Assembly: GCF_015679325.1 (NCBI RefSeq)
Contig: NZ_JADPVI010000001.1
Location: 1,302,001 to 1,366,000, forward strand
Direction of reading: 5' to 3'
Origin: Kaistella gelatinilytica
GTDB lineage: Bacteria; Bacteroidota; Bacteroidia; Flavobacteriales; Weeksellaceae
Length of the DNA stretch: 64,000 bases
Shown here: piece by piece, positions 16,725 through 25,407 of the stretch
Numbering within the stretch: the stretch's first letter is position 1
Layout of the letters: every line of letters starts with the position of its first letter
Program-made: the position numbers and the translations under genes
Notes under the pieces: model-generated
What the model was told of the DNA's origin: nothing
Databases searched by the model: none
What the model saw: only the letters and a program-made list of their open reading frames with translations

Positions 16725-18848
16725 ATGAATTCCATTGATTATATTAAAAAATCTCTTCAATTATCTGACAACAGCATCAAATCGACGCTGAAATTGTTGT
16801 CAGAAGACTGCACCATTCCATTTATTTCCAGATATCGAAAAGACATGACAGGAAACTTGGATGAAGTTCAAATTGAAGGAATTTTTAAACTCAACAAACA
16901 GTTTGAGGAAATCATTAAACGGAAAGAAAGCATTTTAAAATCAATTGAAGAACAGAATGCTTTAACGCCGGAATTCAAACAGAGAATTGAAGAAAGTTTT
17001 GATCTGCAGGAATTGGAAGATCTGTATTTGCCTTTCAAAAAAAAGCGGAAAACAAAAGCAGATACTGCGAAAGAAAAAGGTCTAGAACCTTTGGCAAGGA
17101 TGATCATGAGTCAGAACGCTAACAATCTTGAAGGTTTAGCATCGAAATATTTAAACGCCGAAGTTTCCTCTGAGGAAGAAGCTTTGCAAGGTGCGAGAGA
17201 TATTATGGCGGAATGGATCAATGAAAATATGTACGTTCGGAAAAATCTGCGGCGCCTTTTTCAGCGAAAAGCGGTCATTACTTCCAAAGTTGTAAAAGCA
17301 AAAAAGGAGGAAGAAGCTGCTCAGAAATTTTCGCAATATTTTGAGTGGGAAGAAAGTTTGAACAGAATTCCTTCACACCGATTATTGGCAATATTGCGTG
17401 CAGAAACGGAAGGTTTCGTAAAAACCAATATTGGAATTGATAAAGAAGAAGCGCTGGAATTAATAGAAAATGCCCTCATTAAATCGAATAATGAATGCGC
17501 TGATCAAATTGTTTTGGCCATCAAAGATTCTTATAAAAGACTGCTGGAACCTGCAATTGCCAATGAAGCTTTGCAGGAAGCGAAAGAAAAAGCCGACCAA
17601 AAAGCCATTGAAATATTCTCTGAAAATCTGCGACAGCTCCTCCTCGATTCGCCTTTGGGAGAAAAACGGATTTTGGCCATCGATCCAGGATTTAAAAGTG
17701 GTTGTAAAATCGTTTGCCTTGATGAAAAAGGAGATCTGCTGCACAACGAAACCATTTATCCACACGCACCGCAAAATGACACGGGAATGGCGATGAAGAA
17801 GATTCGGTCGCTCGTGAACTCATTTAATATTGAAGCCATTTCTATTGGGAACGGAACGGCAAGTCGGGAAACTGAGTTTTTTATTAAGAAAATAGCTTTC
17901 GATAAGCCACCGCAAGTTTTTGTAGTATCAGAAGCTGGAGCCTCGGTTTATTCTGCAAGTAAAATTGCGCGGGATGAATTCCCGACTTTTGATGTGACGG
18001 TTCGTGGTGCGATTTCGATAGGTAGAAGACTTTCCGATCCGTTGGCAGAATTGGTGAAGATTGATGCAAAATCAATTGGTGTCGGACAATATCAACATGA
18101 CGTCGACCAAACGCAGCTTAAAAATGAACTCGATTCTACGGTAATGAAATGTGTAAATTCTGTAGGTATTAATTTGAATACTGCGAGTAAATCTTTATTA
18201 AGTTATGTTTCCGGAATTGGAGAAAAAATGGCAGAAAATATTGTGAATTATCGCGCAGAAAATGGCGCTTTCGAAGACCGCAAACAATTGAAAAAAGTTC
18301 CAAGACTGGGCGAGAAAGCTTATCAACAAGCCGCAGCTTTTATACGAATTACGAATGGTAAAAATCCTTTGGATAATTCTGCCGTTCATCCGGAAGCGTA
18401 TTCAATAGTAGAGAAGATGGCGAAAGATTTAGGTATTAAAACGAATGACCTCATCGCGAATAAAGAGCAGATTAAAACGATCGATCCCGAAAAATATATT
18501 ACAGAAACTATTGGTATTTTAGGAATTAAAGACATTCTAAAAGAGCTGGAAAAACCAGGTTTAGATCCAAGAAAAGCAGCTAAAGTTTTTGAATTCGATC
18601 CGAATGTAAAATCCATTAAAAATTTAAAAACCGGAATGGTACTTCCCGGAATTGTTAATAATATCACGGCTTTCGGTTGTTTTGTAGATGTGGGAATTAA
18701 GGAAAGCGGATTGGTTCATATTTCCCAGTTGAAAGAAGGTTTTGTGAGCGACGTGAATGAGGTGGTGAAGCTGCATCAGCATGTTCAGGTGAGAGTTGTG
18801 GAGATTGATGAAGAGCGGAAAAGAGTGCAGTTGAGTATGATTTTGTAA
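16725..18848 (+). CDS. tex: Tex-family RNA-binding transcription accessory protein
   Basis: 707 residues, slightly shorter than E. coli YhgF/Tex. It has the Tex N-terminal domain (IPFISRYRKDMTGNLDEVQI is a signature), a YqgF-like RNase H fold (RILAIDPGFKSGCKIVCLD), helix-hairpin-helix segments (about 480-560: SGIGEKMAENIVNYR) and a C-terminal S1 RNA-binding domain (about 635-705: GMVLPGIVNNITAFGCFVDV). Tex binds nucleic acids and affects transcription. The gene is monocistronic, between a divergent operon and the convergent gdpD-like gene. Confidence 0.95.
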   Translation: MNSIDYIKKSLQLSDNSIKSTLKLLSEDCTIPFISRYRKDMTGNLDEVQIEGIFKLNKQFEEIIKRKESILKSIEEQNALTPEFKQRIEESFDLQELEDLYLPFKKKRKTKADTAKEKGLEPLARMIMSQNANNLEGLASKYLNAEVSSEEEALQGARDIMAEWINENMYVRKNLRRLFQRKAVITSKVVKAKKEEEAAQKFSQYFEWEESLNRIPSHRLLAILRAETEGFVKTNIGIDKEEALELIENALIKSNNECADQIVLAIKDSYKRLLEPAIANEALQEAKEKADQKAIEIFSENLRQLLLDSPLGEKRILAIDPGFKSGCKIVCLDEKGDLLHNETIYPHAPQNDTGMAMKKIRSLVNSFNIEAISIGNGTASRETEFFIKKIAFDKPPQVFVVSEAGASVYSASKIARDEFPTFDVTVRGAISIGRRLSDPLAELVKIDAKSIGVGQYQHDVDQTQLKNELDSTVMKCVNSVGINLNTASKSLLSYVSGIGEKMAENIVNYRAENGAFEDRKQLKKVPRLGEKAYQQAAAFIRITNGKNPLDNSAVHPEAYSIVEKMAKDLGIKTNDLIANKEQIKTIDPEKYITETIGILGIKDILKELEKPGLDPRKAAKVFEFDPNVKSIKNLKTGMVLPGIVNNITAFGCFVDVGIKESGLVHISQLKEGFVSDVNEVVKLHQHVQVRVVEIDEERKRVQLSMIL

Positions 18849-18857
18849 TTTTTTTTC

Positions 18858-18918
18858 ATCTCGTGTGAGAATAGCACGAAAGTTTTAATCTCGTCTAAGG
18901 ACGAGACAAAGTTTCAAT
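18858..18918. repeat. Two tandem hairpins downstream of tex
   Basis: Two units of about 30 bases repeat the plan ATCTCGT-loop-ACGA followed by AAAGTTT. The second unit has a perfect 7-bp stem TCTCGTC (18889-18895) / GACGAGA (18900-18906); the first has CTCGTG/CACGA-type pairing. They probably end the tex transcript, although a clean T run is lacking. Confidence 0.5.
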
Positions 18919-18924
18919 TATTTA

Positions 18925-18970
18925 ACTTCTTAAAAATTACGATCGTAAAGGCGTTTCACTTAGCAATGGG
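18925..18970. repeat. CGCAAAG-type dispersed repeat, copy C, entering the phosphodiesterase gene
   Basis: The block CGTAAAGGCGTTTCACTTAG matches the second half of copies A and B. The stop codon and last dozen codons of the neighbouring phosphodiesterase gene lie inside it. Confidence 0.5.
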
Positions 18971-19683
18971 ATTCTTAAAATTAAAACTTGCTTACCCACT
19001 AACTGATCGGGAATGTCTGTGGTGATAAAATCGATACCTTGTTTTTGTAATTTCTCGAATATTTCAAGGTCATTTACCGTCCAGGAATTTGTGATTAATC
19101 CAAGAGTTTTGGCCTCTGAAATCCAGGTTGGATTTTGTAAGAAAATAGAGTAATGATAATCGATTCCATCAAAGCCTTTTTCTTTAATTTCCAAAGGCGA
19201 AAGATCTCCATTCAGACAATGAACTTTGAAAGAAGGTTCTTCTTTTTTAATTTGCTCACAAATATTTAGGCTGAAGGAAATAAATTCGCATTGTGATTCA
19301 AGTTGCAGTTTTTTAACCAATTGAACTGATTTTTTAACCAATTCATTTTCTTTCATTTCTGAATGTATTGCTTTCAGTTCAATAATCAGTTTTAAGGATG
19401 AATTCTCTTTTCCTTTTGCTAAATAGTCCTTTAAAGTTGGAAGATTCTCCCCATTTTGTAATTTCAGCTTTTCCAGATCTGCAAAATTGCTTTCCGAAAT
19501 TTCCAGGTTACCAAAATTTTCATCATGATGGATAAGCAGCACGCCATCTTTTGACATTCGAACATCGAACTCTGTCCCGTAAATATTTAATTGCTGGGCA
19601 TTTTCTAAAGCTTGAAGGGAATTTTCAATCGCTGGTGGATCAGTTTGCCAAAACCCGCGGTGCGCAATAATTTGAGTTTGCAT
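18937..19683 (-). CDS. Glycerophosphodiester phosphodiesterase family protein
   Basis: 248 residues from the ATG at 19683, which begins right before the AHRGF motif; a start at 19713 would lie in the preceding terminator. The TIM-barrel signature residues are visible: IIAHRGF (His-Arg), TEFDVRMSKDG (Glu, Asp) and IHHDENF (His). The family hydrolyses glycerophosphodiesters to glycerol-3-phosphate and an alcohol. No signal peptide is seen, so it is probably cytoplasmic. The C-terminal residues (about RIPLLSETPLRS) are encoded by a dispersed intergenic repeat, so the native C-terminus may once have been shorter. Confidence 0.88.
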   Translation of the reverse strand: MQTQIIAHRGFWQTDPPAIENSLQALENAQQLNIYGTEFDVRMSKDGVLLIHHDENFGNLEISESNFADLEKLKLQNGENLPTLKDYLAKGKENSSLKLIIELKAIHSEMKENELVKKSVQLVKKLQLESQCEFISFSLNICEQIKKEEPSFKVHCLNGDLSPLEIKEKGFDGIDYHYSIFLQNPTWISEAKTLGLITNSWTVNDLEIFEKLQKQGIDFITTDIPDQLVGKQVLILRIPLLSETPLRS

Positions 19684-19689
19684 GATGAA

Positions 19690-19697
19690 CAAATTTA
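19690..19697 (-). promoter_or_regulatory. -7-like box just before the phosphodiesterase start
   Basis: Minus-strand TAAATTTG, with only six bases between it and the ATG at 19683. If used, it would give a leaderless or nearly leaderless mRNA. Confidence 0.4.
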
Positions 19698-19702
19698 AAA
19701 CT

Positions 19703-19737
19703 AAAAAAAACAAAAGCGAGTAAAAACCCGCTTTTGA
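19703..19737 (-). terminator. Rho-independent terminator after the SDR gene
   Basis: Stem CAAAAGCG (19711-19718) / CGCTTTTG (19729-19736) with a 10-base loop and, on the minus strand, a run of eight T. It lies 43 bases after the SDR stop. Confidence 0.9.
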
Positions 19738-19779
19738 TATAAGTATTGAAACTCTTTATTAATTTTTAAAGAATGGCGA

Positions 19780-20493
19780 TTAAGGATTCGTTGAAAAAAT
19801 AGAACCATTTGCAATTAATGCTCTTCTATTCATTTTCAAAATATCTCTTACCCATTCTGCAAAATCTTCCGGTTGAAGTACAGTTTCTGGATTTCCATCA
19901 GTCAAACCACCTTGAATCGACATATCCGAAGCGATCGTACTTGGTGTTAAAGTGATAACACGTATATTTTGTTTTCTCCATTCTGCCATCATCGATTGTG
20001 ATAACGAAACAACTGCCGATTTTGAAGCCGCATAAGCCGACATATTCGGTCCACCTTTTAAACCTGCTGTTGAAGCAACGTTAACTATATCTCCGGCTCC
20101 TTTTTCTTTCAAAAACGGATAAACTGCTTTCGCGGCATAATAAACGCCGAACAAATTCGTCCTGATCACTTGTTCCCAAGTTTCAGACGGCATTTCTTCA
20201 ATGCTTCCAAAGTCACCAATTCCAGCGTTGTTGATGAGGATATCTACTCCACCCAAATTTTTTGCTAATTCGGCGATTCCTTTTTGTACCGCAGTTTCTT
20301 CATCCATACTGAAAATGGAATACGAAGCCTGAACGCCTAAACCTTTCAATTCTTCAACCGTCGTTTTTAGATTTTCCTCATTTCTTCCGGTGATTCCTAT
20401 ATTAACTCCTTCTTTGGCTAAGATCAAAGCCACGGCTTTTCCAAGACCTCTTCCACCACCAGTAACGATGGCGCTTTTTCCTTTTAAATTCAT
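19780..20493 (-). CDS. Short-chain dehydrogenase/reductase (3-ketoacyl-ACP reductase-like)
   Basis: 237 residues with the classical SDR plan: nucleotide motif TGGGRGLG, NNAG (ILINNAGIGDFG), catalytic Ser in NVASTAGLKG and the YAASKSAV motif (YxxxK). Its length and FabG-like loops suggest a 3-oxoacyl reductase, but many SDRs with this pattern act on other substrates. It is transcribed alone, with a good promoter upstream and a terminator downstream, and is not in a fatty-acid operon. Confidence 0.92.
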   Translation of the reverse strand: MNLKGKSAIVTGGGRGLGKAVALILAKEGVNIGITGRNEENLKTTVEELKGLGVQASYSIFSMDEETAVQKGIAELAKNLGGVDILINNAGIGDFGSIEEMPSETWEQVIRTNLFGVYYAAKAVYPFLKEKGAGDIVNVASTAGLKGGPNMSAYAASKSAVVSLSQSMMAEWRKQNIRVITLTPSTIASDMSIQGGLTDGNPETVLQPEDFAEWVRDILKMNRRALIANGSIFSTNP

Positions 20494-20515
20494 TTCAATT
20501 ATTTTTTTGATCCTA

Positions 20516-20544
20516 CAAATTTAAAGAATAAGATATTATTTCAA
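20516..20544 (-). promoter_or_regulatory. Promoter of the SDR gene
   Basis: On the minus strand, TTG (20542-20544), 18 bases, then TAAATTTG (20516-20523). This fits the Bacteroidota -33/-7 consensus and spacing well and predicts a start near 20509, with the ATG at 20493. Confidence 0.65.
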
Positions 20545-20674
20545 CATGGATGAGTTCAAGTTAACTTCTCTTAACATTTAAATTAGTCGCGTTAGGGAAT
20601 TGAATTCTTAAACTTCACCCAACGATCCACAACAATGAATACATCAATAACTAAAGAGGAAAAATTCTAGAAGA

Positions 20675-22636
20675 TCAAAAAGTCATTCTCTGAATTCGGA
20701 CTGCATTTAAAATTGCAAGCATCGCAACTCCGACATCTGCAAAAACGGCTTCCCACATGGTTGCTAAACCACCTGCACCGAGAACTAAGACGACGGCTTT
20801 TACTGCAAATGCTAAACTGATATTCTGCCACACAATTTTTTTCGTCTGTTTCCCAATATTGATCGCTATCGGGATTTTGCTGGGTTTGTCATCCTGAATA
20901 ACGATATCTGCCGTTTCTATCGTGGCATCACTTCCGAGACCGCCCATAGCAATTCCGACATCGCTCAAGGCGACAACCGGCGCATCATTGACGCCATCGC
21001 CCACAAAAGCGACACTTTGATTCAGCGCTTTAATTTCTTTCAGTTTATTCACTTTATCTTCCGGAAGTAAGTCTCCAAAAGCATTTGCAATCCCCAACTG
21101 TACTGCGACATATTTTACCACCGCAGTTTTGTCGCCACTCAACATAGTCGTTTTTACACCTAAATCTTTTAACTTTTGAATGGTTATTTGAGCATCTTCT
21201 TTGATGACATCGGCTATGGTGAGATAACCCACAAATTTTTGATCATACGCAATGGCGATCAACGTATACACAATATTGGCGTGATTTAAGTCGTACAAAA
21301 TGTTGAATTGATCCAGCAATTTAAAATTCCCTACCAACAATTCCTTTCCTTTAATGGTCGCCTTTAAACCCTGACCTGCAATTTCTTCTACATTTTCCAA
21401 AAGGAGAGAATGATCTACCTCTCCCACAAATTCATGAATAGCAGTCGCTATCGGATGCGTACTTTGACTTTCCAGAGCATTGACCAGGAGGAGAATTTCT
21501 TCTTTATTAAATCCAGGTTGAAAATTAACTTCCTGAACTTTGAAAACCCCTTCAGTCATGGTGCCGGTTTTATCCATGACCACGTTTTGGATATTCGCAA
21601 GAAGATCTAAAAAATTACTGCCTTTGATTAAAATTCCGTTCCTGCTTCCAGCGCCAATTCCTCCAAAATAACCGAGCGGAATTGATATCACCAAAGCACA
21701 CGGACAGGAAATTACAAGGAAAACGAGCGCTCTGTAAAGCCAGTCCCGAAAGATATAATCATTCACGATAAAGTAAGGTAAGAATGTAATTCCGAGGGCG
21801 AGAAAAACCACGATCGGCGTATAAATTTTTGCGAATTTGCGGATGAATAATTCAGTTGGTGCTTTCTGAGAAGTTGCATTCTGAACCATTTCTAAGATCT
21901 TACTCAACTTGCTGTCATCGTAAGCGGCAGTTACTTTGATCTGACTCACGGTATTGAGATTGATCATTCCGGCTAAGACTTTTTCGCCTTTCATTTTGCT
22001 CGTAGGTTTACTTTCACCCGTTAAAGCAGCGGTATTAAAAGAGGCTTTTTCAGAAAGTAATTCTCCATCCAGACCTAATTTTTCGCCGGACTTGAGTTGA
22101 ATAATTTCATCGATATTTACTTTTTCAGCTTTAACAATTTGAGGTTTCCCGGAAGTGATGACCGTCACCTCATCGGGTCTTTGATCGAGCAAAGCTTTAA
22201 TATTAGATCTCGCTTTGGTCACTGCCATTATCTGAAAAATTTCACCGACGGAATAGAAAAGCATGACCGCAACACCTTCCGGATATTCGCCGATAGAAAA
22301 AGCACCCACCGTTGCGATTCCCATTAAGAAAAATTCCGAAAAAACATCACCATGAATGATACTTTGAAAAGCTTCTTTTAAAACGGGAATTCCGACGGGA
22401 ATATAAGCGATGAGATACCAAACGAGGCGGATCCAGCCGGAAAACCAGTTGGGTTCTAGCCAGTAATCGAAAACAATTCCGAGAAGTAACAGGATAAAAG
22501 AGATGATGGCCGGAAGAAAAAGCTGGAAAGTCGTTTGATCTCCCGTTTCATGGGAATGATCGTGATCGTGATCGTGGCCATCATGTTCCGAATGAGTGGG
22601 TTGTTTTTTAGATTCTGTACTACAGCATTCCTCCAT
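20675..22636 (-). CDS. Heavy-metal P1B-type ATPase (Zn/Cd/Co exporter class)
   Basis: 653 residues. The N-terminus lacks an HMA domain; instead it has a Cys pair (EECCSTE) and a His/Asp-rich stretch (HDGHDHDHDHSHE), a likely metal sensor or chelator. P1B motifs are complete: the metal-site CPC (ISCPCALVISIPLG), phosphorylation DKTGTMTEG, the HP locus (STHPIATAIHEF) and the hinge GDGVNDAPV. The class exports Zn2+, Cd2+ or Pb2+ from the cytoplasm. A Fur-type regulator gene lies 45 bases upstream in the same direction, suggesting a metal-responsive operon. Confidence 0.93.
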   Translation of the reverse strand: MEECCSTESKKQPTHSEHDGHDHDHDHSHETGDQTTFQLFLPAIISFILLLLGIVFDYWLEPNWFSGWIRLVWYLIAYIPVGIPVLKEAFQSIIHGDVFSEFFLMGIATVGAFSIGEYPEGVAVMLFYSVGEIFQIMAVTKARSNIKALLDQRPDEVTVITSGKPQIVKAEKVNIDEIIQLKSGEKLGLDGELLSEKASFNTAALTGESKPTSKMKGEKVLAGMINLNTVSQIKVTAAYDDSKLSKILEMVQNATSQKAPTELFIRKFAKIYTPIVVFLALGITFLPYFIVNDYIFRDWLYRALVFLVISCPCALVISIPLGYFGGIGAGSRNGILIKGSNFLDLLANIQNVVMDKTGTMTEGVFKVQEVNFQPGFNKEEILLLVNALESQSTHPIATAIHEFVGEVDHSLLLENVEEIAGQGLKATIKGKELLVGNFKLLDQFNILYDLNHANIVYTLIAIAYDQKFVGYLTIADVIKEDAQITIQKLKDLGVKTTMLSGDKTAVVKYVAVQLGIANAFGDLLPEDKVNKLKEIKALNQSVAFVGDGVNDAPVVALSDVGIAMGGLGSDATIETADIVIQDDKPSKIPIAINIGKQTKKIVWQNISLAFAVKAVVLVLGAGGLATMWEAVFADVGVAMLAILNAVRIQRMTF

Positions 22637-22681
22637 ATTGAATAATTTTATTTCAAAGGTAATGGTATAGCAAATGCAATG

Positions 22682-23047
22682 CTATTGCAAACTTTCGAGG
22701 CAATTTTCGCAAATCCCTTTTGCAAAAAGCCGGATCTCATCAATTCTAAAATTACCCTGCACCGATTCTGAAAAGGAAATATCTTCTTTGCAAGTCGTTT
22801 GTTTACAGATCTTGCAGTAGAAATGCAGATGCCAGTCCTTGTGCGTTTTTTCGTCGCAGTCATCATGACACAATTTATATCTCGTCGTCGAATTTTCCTG
22901 AATGCTGTGGACAATTCCTTTCTCTTCAAAAGTTTTTAAAGTTCTGTAAATGGTTGTGCGATCCGCATTTTCAAAATGTTTTTCAATTTCAGAGAGGGAA
23001 AGAGCCGCCTCCTGCACGCTTAAAAAGTCATAAACCAAAATCCGCAT
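22682..23047 (-). CDS. Fur-family metal-responsive repressor
   Basis: 121 residues. The winged-helix part shows the Fur pattern SVQEAALSLSEIEKHF and DRTTIYRTLKTFEEKGIVH. The C-terminal part has the His-rich motif DWHLHFYCKIC and two CxxC pairs (CKIC, CENC) for the structural zinc. Zur or Fur cannot be told apart by eye, but its place ahead of a Zn/Cd-type ATPase favours zinc homeostasis (inference). Another reading frame in this region (22648-22929) is a shadow. Confidence 0.9.
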   Translation of the reverse strand: MRILVYDFLSVQEAALSLSEIEKHFENADRTTIYRTLKTFEEKGIVHSIQENSTTRYKLCHDDCDEKTHKDWHLHFYCKICKQTTCKEDISFSESVQGNFRIDEIRLFAKGICENCLESLQ

Positions 23048-23185
23048 GCTGGTCGGTTTTGTATTTTTATGAAGAAGTTTTGATTCACTTTTTTTGAGAC
23101 ATGAGAAGAAATTTTTTGGGATTGCTGCAGGAACAAAGATAAATTCAAAATTGTCAGAAAGCTTCCGAAATTTTATTCGACATGT

Positions 23186-23983
23186 TTAAGCTCTTAATAA
23201 TTGGGAGATCTGATGAACCACCGCCGTTGGATGCGCTCCTTGCTGCAAAGAATCTGCTGCGATCTTAAAAGCTAAAATCTCGAGTCCCAATTCTTTTCCT
23301 TTCTTTTCTATCATTTTGAGGAGTTCCTGCATCTCAATTTCATAACCAGACATTTCAAAACTCTCCATCATTTTTTCCGCAATCTCCTGATCGGTTTCCC
23401 CAAAAGCTTTTGCGGCGATGAGTGGCAAAATAAATTCGTCATCTAAAAAGGATTCATCCGTATCCGGAAATTCGTTTAAAAGCGCTGGATAATCGAATCT
23501 TGTTTTTGCACTTTCCAGAATATAATCGGTAACAGAATCCAGTTCTTCATCAGAAAGATGGCTGAATTGATCGTCGTTTTCCTCATCGTCGTCTTCCTCG
23601 TCAAAATCCTCGTCGTCTTCATCGAAATCTTCATCTTCCTCAAAGTCTTCTTCATTATCAACCTCAAATTGATGAGGGGTAAGATTTACATTGGAAGGTG
23701 ACTGGATTTTCCGCATTTCCTGTTGAACCAATTTGTAAAAATCATCAAAACGAAAATCATATTTTTCATCGAGTTCTTTCAGTTCTTCCTCAACTTCTTC
23801 CAAAAGTTCAGCGTCTTCTTCAAAAATCTCCTCTTCCGTCGCAACTTCACGAAGCCAGATTTTGTCACGTTGCAAAATACTGTAAACGCGAAAAATTACT
23901 TCCTTCGCCTGTTTATGGTCATCATCCTGGATGAGAATATCAAAGGCGGAAAGGTTTTCGAGATAGAAGTTTTTGTCGATCAT
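23186..23983 (-). CDS. Highly acidic protein of unknown function
   Basis: 265 residues, no recognised domain. The N-terminal 100 residues are predicted helical (DAELLEEVEEELKELDEKYDF). A central stretch of about 35 residues (about 112-147) is almost only Asp and Glu. The C-terminal 120 residues form a compact helical region (EELDSVTDYILESAKTRFDYPALL, here split by the reader at ESAK). There is no signal peptide or membrane helix. Similar unnamed proteins are common in flavobacteria as I recall. Function is unknown. It is the last gene before the accessory island. Confidence 0.7.
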   Translation of the reverse strand: MIDKNFYLENLSAFDILIQDDDHKQAKEVIFRVYSILQRDKIWLREVATEEEIFEEDAELLEEVEEELKELDEKYDFRFDDFYKLVQQEMRKIQSPSNVNLTPHQFEVDNEEDFEEDEDFDEDDEDFDEEDDDEENDDQFSHLSDEELDSVTDYILESAKTRFDYPALLNEFPDTDESFLDDEFILPLIAAKAFGETDQEIAEKMMESFEMSGYEIEMQELLKMIEKKGKELGLEILAFKIAADSLQQGAHPTAVVHQISQLLRA

Positions 23984-24229
23984 TGGGATGGTTTGTTAAA
24001 ATTGAAGAGGCAAATTTAGAAAAATCATTATAGTGAAAAAAAATAGATTCGTGAATTTTTAAGGTGAACATAAAAAACAATATAATGACCGTAAGCTTTT
24101 CGAATATTCTTCCATCAAATTTTTATTAATTATAGACGTTCTTCGAAAAAAAATTCATAGATAAAATTAATATAACGATTTAAATTTTATTTTTCATAAT
24201 TTTATATAAACTAAAAAACTTCTTTTACC
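23984..24229. other. Left edge of the accessory island
   Basis: A 246-base, very A+T-rich gap between the acidic protein and the patatin gene. I see no tRNA fragment or direct repeat of the tRNA at 32545-32618 and no clear TAnnTTTG box. The island promoter is probably in 24130-24220 but cannot be fixed by eye. Confidence 0.4.
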
Positions 24230-25354
24230 ATGAATGACAATCTTTTAAATAGGTTTAGTAGCACTGAACCTAAAAAAATACTTTCCCTAGATGGTGGTGG
24301 TATTAGAGGTGCTCTTTCTTTAGGGTATCTAAAAAGAATTGAATCTATCTTGCGTGAAAAAGAAAATAATCCAAACTATGTTTTAAGCGATTATTTTGAC
24401 CTCATTGGTGGCACGTCTACTGGAGCTATCATAGCAACTCTACTAGCATTAGGTAAATCAGTTGATGAAATCAGGGAAATGTATATGGAACTTGGTGGAG
24501 AAATCTTTGCTGGAAAACGTAATTGGTGGAATCCATTAGAAACCTACCGGTTTTTTAAATCTGAATTTAGTGAGAGAAGTTTAGTGAAGCATCTTAAAAA
24601 ACATGTAGGCGATATAACATTGGGAAGCGACGAACTAAAAACTGGATTATGCATTGTAGCCAAGAGAGCAGATACAAACAGTACATGGTTTTTCTTTAAT
24701 CATCCTAATGGAATGTTTTATAAATCCAATAAAAACATTCCATTATGGCAATTATTACGTGCAAGTTCTGCAGCTCCATCTTATTTTATACCGCAATCCA
24801 TTGATATTGGAAATGGCGAAATAGGTGCTTTTGTTGATGGTGGTGTTAGTATGGCTAATAATCCAGCATTAAGTCTTTTAATGATTGCCAACATGAAAGG
24901 ATTTCCATGTCAATGGGAATTGGGCGAGGATAAACTTACTCTAATTTCTGTTGGAACTGGCTATACAGAATATCATAAACATTCAAAACAAATAGATGAA
25001 TCTTGGTTACTATCTTGGGCTAAAAGCGTTCCTGATATGCTGATGCAAGACTCAAGTTGGCAAAATCAAATTATGTTGCAATGGCTTTCCAAATCACCAA
25101 CTGCAGAAAAAATTGATGAGGAAATGGGAGATTTAAAGGATGATTGTTTATATAATAAGCCAATGCTCAATTACCTCCGTTTTAATATATGCTTATCTGA
25201 AAACTCTTTAAATGGTTTAGGTTTGAAAAGGGACTTTACATTAAGAGATGTTAAAAGTCTTGCGGAAATGAGTAATGCTTCTAATCGATATTTGCTATAT
25301 GAAATTGGAGAAAAAAGCGGCGAAATAGAGGTTTTAGAAAAATTTTTCAAATAA
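24230..25354 (+). CDS. Patatin-like phospholipase, putative immune effector
   Basis: 374 residues. The patatin signatures are intact: the oxyanion loop SLDGGGIRGALSLGYL (DGGG at 21-24), the nucleophile elbow GGTSTG (Ser63) and the catalytic Asp in AFVDGGVSMANNP (about Asp203). There is no signal peptide. The family hydrolyses acyl chains of phospholipids. Similar patatins (for example CapV) serve as membrane-degrading effectors in CBASS, but no CD-NTase is present here. It is the first gene of the island and is followed after 53 bases by a TIR-transmembrane protein. Composition is visibly more A+T-rich than the flanking genes. Confidence 0.88.
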   Translation: MNDNLLNRFSSTEPKKILSLDGGGIRGALSLGYLKRIESILREKENNPNYVLSDYFDLIGGTSTGAIIATLLALGKSVDEIREMYMELGGEIFAGKRNWWNPLETYRFFKSEFSERSLVKHLKKHVGDITLGSDELKTGLCIVAKRADTNSTWFFFNHPNGMFYKSNKNIPLWQLLRASSAAPSYFIPQSIDIGNGEIGAFVDGGVSMANNPALSLLMIANMKGFPCQWELGEDKLTLISVGTGYTEYHKHSKQIDESWLLSWAKSVPDMLMQDSSWQNQIMLQWLSKSPTAEKIDEEMGDLKDDCLYNKPMLNYLRFNICLSENSLNGLGLKRDFTLRDVKSLAEMSNASNRYLLYEIGEKSGEIEVLEKFFK

Positions 25355-25407
25355 ATGAAATACGATGCTTTCAAATTCACGATAACATTTTGACTAAATA
25401 TTCGACT

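Noticed and set aside
23984..24229. attL-type direct repeat of the tRNA 3' end
   Set aside because: I compared the tRNA 3' region (32545-32570) with the left edge and found no convincing match.
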